Assembly: GCF_003105115.1 (NCBI RefSeq)
Contig: NZ_QETH01000011.1
Location: forward strand, 33,256-97,255
Direction: 5' to 3'
From: Flavobacterium sp. HTF
Lineage (GTDB): Bacteria; Bacteroidota; Bacteroidia; Flavobacteriales; Flavobacteriaceae
DNA: 64,000 nt
Shown here: piece by piece, positions 19,846 through 28,573 of the stretch
How the letters are laid out: each line of letters opens with the position of its first letter
How positions within the stretch are numbered: the stretch's first letter is position 1
Made by a program: the position numbers and the translations under genes
Notes under the pieces: generated by a model
The model's input: the letters and a program-made list of their open reading frames with translations, nothing else
The model's database searches: none
What the model was told of the DNA's origin: nothing

Positions 19846-22800
19846 ATGAAAATCAATATTACCACCAGATTATTTCATATCACGAAAACACTAATTTGTT
19901 TTCTTTTATTATTTGCAAGTTCAGTTTATGCTCAGGATCCGCCACAGTACGGAACACCATTTGCAGGCGTGCCGGATACCCGGGATGTAAACATGTATCA
20001 GGTACATATCCGTCCGTTTAGTGCCAACGGAAACTTAGCCGGAGTAACCGCCCGACTCGATAATATAAAAGCACTTGGTACCAATGTAATTTATTTAATG
20101 CCAATTTATCCGCACGGAACCGATTCCCGTAGTTCTGCGTCGCCTTATTGTATCAAAGATTTTAAAGCGGTGGGATCAGAATATGGTTCACTTGCCGATT
20201 TGAGAACTTTAGTCGATGGCGCTCACAGCCGCGGAATGGCCGTTATTTTGGACATTGCCATCAATGGAACTTCATGGGACAATCCGTGGACAGTTTCACA
20301 TCCGGAATATTACCTGCGAAGCGGAACTACCATTCAGCAATTAGGAAACTTCTCAGATATTGCAGCACTTGATCTTAATAGTTCAGCTACACGGAATGCA
20401 ATAAAAGACGCTATGCGTTATTGGATTCTCGCTGCCAATGTTGACGGATACCGATGCGATTATGCTAATAATCCGACTATCGATTTCTGGACAGAAGTGA
20501 TTTCAAATATCCGCGGAATTTCTTCTCATAAATTATTAATGTTAGCCGAAGGCGACAGACAAGCCAACTTCACCGCAGGATTCGATATGAATTTTGGTGA
20601 CAGATGGTTTTGGAATGCCTTAAAAGATGTTGCTGCAGGCGGACCTGTTTCACAGCGTTTTCAGACTATTAATGATTACGAATATGTAAATGCAACAGGC
20701 TCTAATCAGGCTGTGAGATATACTGGAAATCATGACACTTATACCAACGATAATGGTGTGCAGAGACCTTTTGTAATCTTCAATAATCATAACGGAATTG
20801 TTGCGAACTTCCTTGTTTCGGCTTATATGAAAGGGGTTCCTTTCTTAATGAGCGGACAGGAAATAGATTACGAACCCAAAACCGACTGGCCGTGGACTGG
20901 TTTCAAATTCAACTGGTCCCAAAACCCTGCAGCAGCTGCAGATTTTGCTAAAATTCTAAATTTCAGAACCAGCAGCGCTGCTATCAGACGCGGAGATTTA
21001 ACCATGTATGCCAATGACGATATTAGTATCTTCACTAAAACTTTGGGATCAGAGAAAGTAATCGTAATGTCTAATTTGCGAAACGCTTCTAAATCTTATG
21101 TTATTCCTGCGGCTTTGGCCGGAACTTATGTTAATCCATATAACAATAATGCTTCGGTAACCTTAACAACAGGTGCAACAAGAACATTTGCAGCTTATGA
21201 ATATTTGGTTTTAACAAATGCTAATGTTCCGGTTGTCGCAGTTACAGGAATTTCTGTAAGCCCGACAGCGGCAACAGTTGGCTTGGGATCTACGCAGCAA
21301 TTAAACGCTACAATAGCTCCCGCAAATGCAACTAATCAAAATGTTACCTGGACATCAGCCAATACCGCAGTTGCTACTGTAAATGCTTACGGACTGGTTA
21401 CAGCTGTAAGCGCAGGAACCACAACGATAACAGTAAAAACAGCAGACGGAAACAAAACGGCTACTTCTGCAATAACTGTTGCCGCAATTCCTGTTGCTTC
21501 TGTTAGTGTATCGCCTACTTCAATGAGTTTATACGCCGGAAATACACAACAGCTTTCAGCAACCGTAGCACCGACAAATGCAACGAATAAAAACGTAACA
21601 TGGTCATCAGGTAATACAGCTATTGCAACCGTAAATTCTTCTGGATTAGTTACAGCTGTTGCTGCAGGAACAACCATGATTACGGCTACGACCCAAGACG
21701 GAAACAAAACAGCATCTTCTGCAATTACGGTAAACCCTAATACCAATTTTACGGTATATTTCTACAAACCATCAAACTGGGGAACCGGAATCAAAATTTA
21801 TTATTGGAGCGCCTTACCAACAGGCGTTTTAGCAAATGCAACATGGCCAGGTGTAAACATGACTAATGCAGGAAATGGCTGGTACAGTTACACGTTTACA
21901 AATGTAACATCGACCAACCTGATTTTTAATGACGGAACCAGCCAAACTGCAGATTTAAGCCGAAACAAAAATGGCTGGTATATGAATAATACCTGGTACG
22001 ATTCAAATCCGGGGACTACTGGTGTTGCGGTTACAAGCGTGAGTCTGAGCCCTTCTTCAGTGTCGTTAAATGTTGGCGGAACACAACAGCTTACACCAAC
22101 AGTTCTTCCCGCAAATGCCACTAATAAAACGGTAAGTTACAGTTCAGGCAATACTGCTGTAGCAACTGTAAATAATTCAGGTTTAATTACCGCTGTTGCG
22201 AATGGATCTGCAATAATAACAGTTACAACAGCAGACGGAAACAAAACCAACACTTGTACCGTAACCGTTTCAACAGCAACCGGAACCTATTACACCATCA
22301 AAAACAGATGGACGGGAGCTTATTTATCTGATGCAGGAACAAATGTTGGTTACGGAACTACAGCTTCAGGCAATAATTACAAATGGCAGAAAATTGCAAT
22401 CGATGCAACCTATTTTGTACTTAAAAATGTAGCAACTGGTGAATTGATTAATATTGAAGGCCAAACCGGAACTGTTCAGTGTAATATTACTGATTCTACT
22501 TTCTGGAGTGCACAATGGTCTAGTGATTACATTGACGGAACCTGGACAAGAATCAGAAACAGATGGCAATCCGGAAATATCATTCACGTTGAAAACCAAA
22601 CGGGTTCTGCACAATACGGAAATTCACAGGACGGTTGGTTTAGCGCACAATGGCAATTGGAAAGTACAACTGCTTCAAAAATGGCTTTGAATACAAAAGA
22701 TGTTTCTAAAGAAGAATCTTCAGTATTAATTTATCCAAATCCTGCAACAGAAAGTACTTTCAATGTTGTTTTACCGGAATTACAAGCCGGTGATGCCGCA

Positions 22801-22953
22801 ACAATAACAGTTTCTGATATGATGGGAAGAACAGCTTTAACCGAAAATCTTTCCTCTTCAGGTTCTGTAAACCATCATTTAGCTTCCGGAATCTATATTG
22901 TAACTATTAATTCGAAAGATCTTAATGTGACTAAAAAACTAATTATAAAATAA
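19846..22953 (+). CDS. Secreted multidomain alpha-amylase: GH13, three Ig-like modules, CBM26-like, beta-trefoil, T9SS sorting domain
   Basis: The 1035-residue enzyme has a signal peptide (LICFLLLFASSVYAQ). GH13 domain (about 30-460): nucleophile Asp205 in DGYRCDYAN, acid/base Glu235 in LMLAEGDR, Asp297 in TGNHDTY. Then come two BIG2 Ig-like modules (about 462-546 and 546-630, VSVSPTSMSLYAGNTQQLSA type), a CBM26-like starch-binding module (about 634-720: FTVYFYKPSNWGTGIKIYYW, TWPGVNM, GWYSYTF), a third BIG2 (about 726-808), a ricin-like beta-trefoil (about 813-938, repeated IKNRWTG / IRNRWQSG) and a type A T9SS sorting domain (about 958-1035, LIYPNPATES to KKLIIK). It should be released or surface-attached by the type IX system to attack raw starch or glycogen. 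Confidence 0.95.
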   Translation: MKINITTRLFHITKTLICFLLLFASSVYAQDPPQYGTPFAGVPDTRDVNMYQVHIRPFSANGNLAGVTARLDNIKALGTNVIYLMPIYPHGTDSRSSASPYCIKDFKAVGSEYGSLADLRTLVDGAHSRGMAVILDIAINGTSWDNPWTVSHPEYYLRSGTTIQQLGNFSDIAALDLNSSATRNAIKDAMRYWILAANVDGYRCDYANNPTIDFWTEVISNIRGISSHKLLMLAEGDRQANFTAGFDMNFGDRWFWNALKDVAAGGPVSQRFQTINDYEYVNATGSNQAVRYTGNHDTYTNDNGVQRPFVIFNNHNGIVANFLVSAYMKGVPFLMSGQEIDYEPKTDWPWTGFKFNWSQNPAAAADFAKILNFRTSSAAIRRGDLTMYANDDISIFTKTLGSEKVIVMSNLRNASKSYVIPAALAGTYVNPYNNNASVTLTTGATRTFAAYEYLVLTNANVPVVAVTGISVSPTAATVGLGSTQQLNATIAPANATNQNVTWTSANTAVATVNAYGLVTAVSAGTTTITVKTADGNKTATSAITVAAIPVASVSVSPTSMSLYAGNTQQLSATVAPTNATNKNVTWSSGNTAIATVNSSGLVTAVAAGTTMITATTQDGNKTASSAITVNPNTNFTVYFYKPSNWGTGIKIYYWSALPTGVLANATWPGVNMTNAGNGWYSYTFTNVTSTNLIFNDGTSQTADLSRNKNGWYMNNTWYDSNPGTTGVAVTSVSLSPSSVSLNVGGTQQLTPTVLPANATNKTVSYSSGNTAVATVNNSGLITAVANGSAIITVTTADGNKTNTCTVTVSTATGTYYTIKNRWTGAYLSDAGTNVGYGTTASGNNYKWQKIAIDATYFVLKNVATGELINIEGQTGTVQCNITDSTFWSAQWSSDYIDGTWTRIRNRWQSGNIIHVENQTGSAQYGNSQDGWFSAQWQLESTTASKMALNTKDVSKEESSVLIYPNPATESTFNVVLPELQAGDAATITVSDMMGRTALTENLSSSGSVNHHLASGIYIVTINSKDLNVTKKLIIK

Positions 22954-22974
22954 TTGATTTTATTCTAAAAAAGT

Positions 22975-23006
22975 AAGCCCGAATGAGATTTTCATTCGGG
23001 CTTTTT
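22975..23006. terminator. Bidirectional terminator between the amylase gene and mfd
   Basis: A perfect 12-bp stem pairs 22975-22986 (AAGCCCGAATGA) with 22992-23003 (TCATTCGGGCTT), with Ts after it on the forward strand. It ends the alpha-glucan locus. The A-rich left flank may give weaker termination for mfd in the other direction. Confidence 0.9.
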
Positions 23007-23015
23007 GTTTGTTTC

Positions 23016-23076
23016 GCCACGAATTTTTATTTCGTTTTATTAATTTTTATTTGTGGCAATTTGTGTAATTCGTGGC
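23016..23076. repeat. Interspersed GCCACGAATT palindrome, copy 2
   Basis: GCCACGAATT at 23016-23025 pairs with AATTCGTGGC at 23067-23076. Between them lie TTTGTGGC- and TTTGTGTAATT-like words shared with the other copies. The element lies in the convergent gap between the amylase and mfd, next to the terminator. Confidence 0.75.
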
Positions 23077-23086
23077 AAACTATATT

Positions 23087-26000
23087 TTACTCCTCAAACA
23101 ATTCCATCAATTCCAGCGCCCGTTTGATCGACTTCACATTATCAAAAGTCAGTAGCAAACGTAATCCGTTTACGGTTTGTTTTTCTTTCATTTTACAAAG
23201 ACTGCTTTGCTTTTGAACAAAATTTAAAACCTTTCTGAACTTAGCAGACTGATAGTAATCAGATTGCTGATCGGATACAAAATAACCGATCATTTTCCCT
23301 TGTTTCAAAACCAATTTCTCGATTCCGACACGGGTGGCGATCCATTTTATTCGGATACTGTTTAATAATGAAATGGCTTGTTTTGGTAAAGGCCCGAAAC
23401 GGTCGATCAGTTTTTTCTCGTATTCCTGTAAACCGGCTTCGTCTTTTATCGCGCCCAATTCGTTGTATAAAACCAATCGTTCCGAAACGTTATTGATGTA
23501 TTCATCCGGGAATAAAAGTTCGAAATCGGCATCAATCTGAATGTCTTTTACATATTCTTTAGTATCGATATCATTTTCCTCAGGATATAAATCTTTGAAT
23601 TCGTTTTCCTTTAATTCCTCAATCGCTTCGTTCATGATTTTTTGGTACGTATCAAAACCAATTTCATTGATGAAACCGCTTTGTTCCCCACCTAATAAAT
23701 CTCCTGCTCCACGAATTTCAAGGTCTTTCATGGCAATGTTGAAACCGCTTCCCAATTCGCTGAATTGCTCCAAAGCCTGAATACGTTTTCTCGCATCTTC
23801 GGTCATGGATGAATAAGGCGGACAGATGAAATAACAAAATGCTTTTTTATTGCTTCGCCCTACCCGGCCACGCATTTGGTGCAAATCTGATAATCCGAAA
23901 TTATTGGCATTGTTAATGAAAATCGTGTTGGCATTTGGAACGTCCAAACCGCTTTCAATGATGGTTGTGGCAACCAAAACATCAAAATCTCCGTTCATGA
24001 ACCCTAACATCAATTCCTCCAATTTAGCACCTTCCATTTGTCCATGACCAATTCCGACTCTTGCATTTGGAACCAAACGCTGAATCATTCCGGCCACTTC
24101 TTTTATATTTTCGATTCGGTTATTTATAAAGAAAACCTGTCCGTTTCTTTGAATTTCATATGAAATCGCATCACGAATGATCTCTTCATTAAAACCAACC
24201 ACATTTGTTTCAATCGGATAACGATTTGGCGGAGGTGTTGTAATTACCGATAAATCTCGAGCCGCCATTAACGAAAACTGAAGCGTTCTCGGAATTGGCG
24301 TTGCTGTCAATGTCAGCGTATCCACATTCGCAGCAATGGTTTTTAATTTGTCTTTTACGTTAACTCCAAACTTTTGTTCCTCATCGACAATCAATAAACC
24401 TAAGTCTTTAAAAACGACATTTTTGTTTACCAATTGATGTGTTCCAATGACAATATCGAGTTTTCCTTCTGCTAAATCTTTTAAGGTTTGTGCCTTTTGT
24501 TTTGCCGTTCTGAATCGGTTTAAATAACCAATGGAAACCGGCATATCTTTTAATCGTTCCGTAAAAGTTCTATAATGCTGATAAGCCAAAATCGTGGTCG
24601 GAACTAAAACGGCGACTTGTTTGCTATTATCAACAGCTTTAAAAGCAGCGCGAATCGCAACTTCCGTTTTTCCAAAACCAACGTCACCACAGACCAAACG
24701 ATCCATTGGGCGATCACTTTCCATATCAGCTTTTACTTCTGCTGTCGATTTGGTTTGATCGGGCGTATCTTCATAAATAAACGAACTTTCTAATTCGTTT
24801 TGCAGATAACTATCCGGCGCAAATTGAAAACCTTTTTCTAAACGACGTTTAGCATACAATTGAATCAAATTGAACGCTATATGTTTGACACGCGCTTTGG
24901 TTTTTTGTTTTAAAATTTTCCAGGCGTTCGATCCTAATTTATAAATTTTCGGAGGCGTTCCGTCTTTTCCGTTGTATTTGGAAATTTTATGAAGCGAGTG
25001 AATGCTCACATACACAATATCATTATCGGCGTAAACCAGTTTTATGGCTTCCTGCGTTTTACCTTCGACCTGAATTTTCTGCAGTCCGCCAAACTTTCCG
25101 ATTCCGTGATCGATATGCGTTACATAATCACCTACAGAAAGTGCGGTTAATTCTTTAAGCGTAATATTCTGCTTTTTAGAATAACCGTTTTTGATATTGA
25201 ATTTATGATAACGCTCAAAAATCTGATGATCTGTATAAGCGGTTATCTGATTTTCTTCATCAATAAAACCCTGATACAAAGGCAAAACAACGGTATGATA
25301 TTGTTTTCGGATATTCTCTGAATTGGCTTCGTCTAAAGTTTCAAAAATATCATGAAAACGTTTGGCCTGCGTTTCATTCGAACAGAACAAATAATTTTTA
25401 TATCCTTTAAAATGGTTGTCGCTCAGATTATTCAGCAATAAATCAAATTGTTTGTTGAAAGATGGCTGCGGCTGAATATGAAATTCGAATTTTTTAGTGG
25501 TTTTGAAAATTGGTTTTGAAGCCAATTCTACAATCGAAAAGTCTAATGCCCTTTTTATAAAAGAAGTCTGATTTAGGAATAATTGCTCTGGTTCGGCATG
25601 TTTTATTTCTTTTGAAAGTTTCTCAAAAGCCTCTTCTGCCCTGGCAAATTGTTTGTCTAACTGACTAAAAAGTCCGTCGGTGTTTTGAATGAAAAGAACG
25701 GTTCTTTCAGCAATATAATCTAAAAAGCTTTCGCGGTTTTCCTGAAAGATCTTGTTTTCAACATTCGGGATAATCGTAATTTTTTTATGTGTTTCGACAG
25801 AAAGCTGCGTTTCTACATCAAAACTTCTGATGCTGTCCACTTCATTTCCGAAGAATTCAATTCGGTAAGGATGATCGTTTGAAAAAGAAAACACATCGAC
25901 AATTCCTCCACGAACCGAAAACTCGCCGGGTTCTGTAATAAAATCGACTCTTTTAAATTCGTATTCAAACAAAACTTCGTTGATAAAATCAATTGAAATT

Positions 26001-26452
26001 TTATCGTTTAAAGCGACTTTTAAAGTGTTTTTATCCAATTGCTGACGCGTAACCACTTTCTCAAAAAGAGCTTCGGGATACGTAACAATTATGGCCGGTT
26101 TTTTTCGGGAATTGATTCGGTTTAAAACTTCAGCACGAAGTAAAACATTGGCATTATCGGTTTCATCAACCTGATAAGGGCGACGAAAAGATGCCGGATA
26201 AAACAGAACGTCCTGCTCGCCAATCATTTGTTCGAGATCGTTCAGATAATATGCTGCTTCTTCTTTATTGTCTAAAACAACCAAAAATGGCAATTCGGTT
26301 TTCTTAAAAACACTTCGGATAATAAATGAAACTGCTGATCCTAACAATCCGCTAAGATGCATTTTTACCTGATTCTGCTCTAGTAATTGTGTGGCAATCT
26401 GCTGTGCTTTTGGCAAATTGTCATACGTAGTATATAAGGCGTTTTTACTCAA
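23087..26452 (-). CDS. mfd: Transcription-repair coupling factor
   Basis: Mfd removes RNA polymerase stalled at DNA lesions and recruits UvrA. At 1121 residues the protein is full length: N-terminal UvrB-like modules (about 1-350), the CarD-like RNA-polymerase interaction domain (about 440-510, SVGDYVTHIDHGIGKFGGL), the superfamily 2 translocase (about 560-940) with Walker A in DVGFGKTEVAIRAAF, the DEEQ box in IVDEEQKFGV, TATPIPRTL and IIESGLDVPNANT, and the C-terminal D7 domain. Its start overlaps the end of the upstream lipoprotein gene by 8 nt, implying translational coupling, an uncommon partner for mfd. Confidence 0.97.
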   Translation of the reverse strand: MSKNALYTTYDNLPKAQQIATQLLEQNQVKMHLSGLLGSAVSFIIRSVFKKTELPFLVVLDNKEEAAYYLNDLEQMIGEQDVLFYPASFRRPYQVDETDNANVLLRAEVLNRINSRKKPAIIVTYPEALFEKVVTRQQLDKNTLKVALNDKISIDFINEVLFEYEFKRVDFITEPGEFSVRGGIVDVFSFSNDHPYRIEFFGNEVDSIRSFDVETQLSVETHKKITIIPNVENKIFQENRESFLDYIAERTVLFIQNTDGLFSQLDKQFARAEEAFEKLSKEIKHAEPEQLFLNQTSFIKRALDFSIVELASKPIFKTTKKFEFHIQPQPSFNKQFDLLLNNLSDNHFKGYKNYLFCSNETQAKRFHDIFETLDEANSENIRKQYHTVVLPLYQGFIDEENQITAYTDHQIFERYHKFNIKNGYSKKQNITLKELTALSVGDYVTHIDHGIGKFGGLQKIQVEGKTQEAIKLVYADNDIVYVSIHSLHKISKYNGKDGTPPKIYKLGSNAWKILKQKTKARVKHIAFNLIQLYAKRRLEKGFQFAPDSYLQNELESSFIYEDTPDQTKSTAEVKADMESDRPMDRLVCGDVGFGKTEVAIRAAFKAVDNSKQVAVLVPTTILAYQHYRTFTERLKDMPVSIGYLNRFRTAKQKAQTLKDLAEGKLDIVIGTHQLVNKNVVFKDLGLLIVDEEQKFGVNVKDKLKTIAANVDTLTLTATPIPRTLQFSLMAARDLSVITTPPPNRYPIETNVVGFNEEIIRDAISYEIQRNGQVFFINNRIENIKEVAGMIQRLVPNARVGIGHGQMEGAKLEELMLGFMNGDFDVLVATTIIESGLDVPNANTIFINNANNFGLSDLHQMRGRVGRSNKKAFCYFICPPYSSMTEDARKRIQALEQFSELGSGFNIAMKDLEIRGAGDLLGGEQSGFINEIGFDTYQKIMNEAIEELKENEFKDLYPEENDIDTKEYVKDIQIDADFELLFPDEYINNVSERLVLYNELGAIKDEAGLQEYEKKLIDRFGPLPKQAISLLNSIRIKWIATRVGIEKLVLKQGKMIGYFVSDQQSDYYQSAKFRKVLNFVQKQSSLCKMKEKQTVNGLRLLLTFDNVKSIKRALELMELFEE

Positions 26453-27053
26453 CTTTAGTTATATTTTGATCTATTGGCGGTGCAGAATTTGGTATTGCAC
26501 GCGCTGTGTCTAACATTCTTAAAAAATCTGCTTCTCCTTCTTCTTTTGGAATCTTGGCTTTCTCAACAATTTTATCCATTTGTCTTTCTAATGAAACCAG
26601 CTCTTTATTTATTTCGCCAATTAAAAAAGTTACTTTATCGTCTGGTATTTGATTCAAATGAATAAACAGGTCCAGCATTTTGACTTTGGTAATCAAAATT
26701 GAAATCCTGCTTCTTATCTGAGGCTGATTAAATTGTGACGGAATATTATTGTTTAACAGAATTGCTTTCTTTGAAATCGCTGTTGATTTTTTCTGAAATG
26801 CTCCTATTGTTTTCTTTGGTTTCTCTCCGATCTCCTTCAAGAAGTCACGCCATTCTGACCATTGTCTAAAATTTTGTTCAGAAACTTCATTAATTGGCTC
26901 GTCAATAAAAATCCAGGCTTTATTAATATTATTGAAGATTTTCTCATTCTTTTTAGCTACTTTTTCATTTTCAGCGCGACGTCGTTCATCTTCACCCTGA
27001 CATGAATTCAGTACAAAAATTAAAAGAAGAAAAAGAGATATTTTATATTTCAT
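26445..27053 (-). CDS. Small predicted lipoprotein of unknown function, coupled to mfd
   Basis: The 202-residue product has a clear lipobox (LLLIFVLNSC, Cys18) and then a highly charged, largely helical chain (GEDERRRAENEKVAKKNEKI, later LVSLERQMDKIVEKAKIPKEEGE). I do not recognise a named domain. Heptad-like spacing suggests a helical bundle or coiled coil at the membrane, facing the periplasm. The 3' end overlaps the mfd start by 8 nt, so both are probably made from one mRNA although their locations in the cell would differ. A GCCACGAATT palindrome lies upstream. Confidence 0.75.
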   Translation of the reverse strand: MKYKISLFLLLIFVLNSCQGEDERRRAENEKVAKKNEKIFNNINKAWIFIDEPINEVSEQNFRQWSEWRDFLKEIGEKPKKTIGAFQKKSTAISKKAILLNNNIPSQFNQPQIRSRISILITKVKMLDLFIHLNQIPDDKVTFLIGEINKELVSLERQMDKIVEKAKIPKEEGEADFLRMLDTARAIPNSAPPIDQNITKVE

Positions 27054-27167
27054 TTGTAAAACATTAAGCTACAAAGTTACAAAGTAAATTTACAATTACG
27101 AATTCTGATTTTAGCTATGTATTACATAGATTTAACATATTTGCCATGAATAAGGGTTTTTAAAAAG

Positions 27168-27240
27168 TTTGCCACGAATTGCACTAATTATCACAAATCT
27201 TCGATCAAAACTTAAAATAATTACTGCAATTCGTGGCAAA
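27168..27240. repeat. Interspersed GCCACGAATT palindrome, copy 3
   Basis: Perfect 16-bp arms: TTTGCCACGAATTGCA at 27168-27183 and TGCAATTCGTGGCAAA at 27225-27240. It occupies the middle of the 324-bp divergent gap between the lipoprotein gene and tdh. Apart from this element and the tdh promoter box I see nothing in that gap. Confidence 0.85.
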
Positions 27241-27337
27241 TAAAACTTTTATAACTCATGTTTCAATTCGGGATAATCTAAAAAACAAACTTCATTATTG
27301 TTAAATTTATAATTTAAGCTTCTGAAAAGTAAAATTA

Positions 27338-27358
27338 TTTGCGAAAACGTTATATTTG
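27338..27358 (+). promoter_or_regulatory. Probable tdh promoter (-7 box)
   Basis: TATATTTG at 27351-27358 is an exact TAnnTTTG match 20 nt before the tdh start codon. A TTTG at 27338-27341 is only 9 nt upstream, too close for a normal -33 element, so the -33 is uncertain. The very short leader leaves little room for a regulatory 5' UTR. Confidence 0.5.
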
Positions 27359-27377
27359 CAAGACTAAAATCTACTAA

Positions 27378-28316
27378 ATGAATCCAAAAATATTGATCAT
27401 TGGCGCTTGCGGGCAGATCGGGACGGAACTTACCCAAAAGCTTCGTAAGTTATACGGAACAGAAAATGTAATTGCTTCTGATATCCGAAAATTAAATACT
27501 GATGTTGTAAATTCAGGTCCGTTTGAAGTGGTCAATGCTTTAGATTTTAATCAAATCGAACATCTTGTTGAAATACATAAGATTACGGATATTTATCTGA
27601 TGGCTGCGCTTTTATCTGCTACAGCTGAAAAAAACCCTGCTTTTGCCTGGGATTTGAATATGAATTCTTTATTTCATGTTTTGAATTTAGCTAAGGCTAA
27701 AAAAATTCAGAAGATTTTCTGGCCATCCAGTATTGCGGTTTTTGGCCCCACAACTCCAAAAGAAAATACGCCTCAATATACTATTATGGAGCCTTCGACA
27801 GTTTACGGAATTAGTAAACAAGCGGGTGAAAGATGGTGCGAATACTATCATAATATTTATGGTGTTGATGTTCGCAGTATTCGTTATCCTGGTTTAATTA
27901 GCTGGTCTACACCTCCCGGCGGAGGAACAACAGATTATGCTGTTGATATTTTCTACAAGGCTATTGCCGATAAAAAATATGAATGCTTTTTATCTTCTGA
28001 AACCAAAATGCCGATGATGTATATGGATGATGCTATCGAAGCCACTATCAATATTATGAAAGCTCCGGCTGACGAAATCAAAATCCATTCTTCTTATAAT
28101 TTAGCGGCAATGAGTTTCACTCCTACCGAAATTGCTGCCGAAATCAAAAAACATATTCCGGAATTTGAGATTACTTATAACCCTGATTTCCGTCAGAAAA
28201 TTGCGGACAGCTGGCCGGCAAGTATTGACGACAGTTCGGCAAGAGAAGACTGGAACTGGAATCATAAATTTGATTTGGAATCAATGACAAAAGATATGAT
28301 TGAGCATTTGAGTTAA
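27378..28316 (+). CDS. tdh: L-threonine 3-dehydrogenase, short-chain (epimerase-like) type
   Basis: The enzyme oxidises L-threonine with NAD+ to 2-amino-3-ketobutyrate. The 312-residue sequence is an extended SDR: Rossmann motif GACGQIGTEL (residues 9-18), WPSSIAVFGP, and the catalytic Tyr143 and Lys147 in TVYGISKQAGERWCEYY, followed by RYPGLISWSTPPGGGTTDY, which is distinctive of this threonine dehydrogenase group. From memory it is very close to the characterised enzyme of Flavobacterium frigidimaris, which is also UDP-galactose-epimerase-like and unrelated to the zinc-dependent E. coli Tdh. No kbl (glycine C-acetyltransferase) gene is adjacent. The gene is monocistronic, ending near a strong terminator. 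Confidence 0.92.
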   Translation: MNPKILIIGACGQIGTELTQKLRKLYGTENVIASDIRKLNTDVVNSGPFEVVNALDFNQIEHLVEIHKITDIYLMAALLSATAEKNPAFAWDLNMNSLFHVLNLAKAKKIQKIFWPSSIAVFGPTTPKENTPQYTIMEPSTVYGISKQAGERWCEYYHNIYGVDVRSIRYPGLISWSTPPGGGTTDYAVDIFYKAIADKKYECFLSSETKMPMMYMDDAIEATINIMKAPADEIKIHSSYNLAAMSFTPTEIAAEIKKHIPEFEITYNPDFRQKIADSWPASIDDSSAREDWNWNHKFDLESMTKDMIEHLS

Positions 28317-28361
28317 ATCAATAATCTGAGTTCAATTATTACTCTAGGTTTATAAAAAAAA

Positions 28362-28497
28362 TTGAATAGCATCCAACTTTAGTTGGATGGAAAAATAAAA
28401 TTACAACAAAAGGGCTTTAGCCAAAACTGTAACGGTTAGGCTAAAGCCCTTTTCTATTCCAATCTTATTCCTCCAGCTAAAGCTGGGGGCTATTCAA
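28362..28497. repeat. Three-hairpin branched intergenic element
   Basis: Outer arms TTGAATAGC (28362-28370) and GCTATTCAA (28489-28497) enclose three hairpins. The first is CATCCAAC..GTTGGATG (28370-28389). The second is a 15-bp perfect stem, AAAAGGGCTTTAGCC at 28408-28422 with GGCTAAAGCCCTTTT at 28439-28453. The third is CCAGCT..AGCTGG (28473-28486). The whole 136-bp unit could fold as a four-way structure in DNA or RNA. It lies between tdh and the shared terminator. Confidence 0.85.
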
Positions 28498-28517
28498 AAA
28501 ACTTTACGTCTTAAAAC

Positions 28518-28557
28518 AAAAAAAGTCCCGTTTATTAATTTAAACGGGACTTTTTTT
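28518..28557. terminator. Bidirectional terminator between tdh and the M1 peptidase gene
   Basis: A 17-bp stem pairs 28518-28534 with 28541-28557 (core AAAAGTCCCGTTTA / TAAACGGGACTTTT) around a 6-nt loop, with A-runs on the left and Ts on the right. It serves the convergent tdh and peptidase genes. Confidence 0.92.
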
Positions 28558-28573
28558 TATTCTTTTTTGAAAA

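Noticed and set aside
21387..21746. 119-codon reverse-strand open frame within the secreted amylase gene
   Set aside because: It is the complement of the repetitive BIG2 modules, whose codon pattern keeps the opposite strand open.
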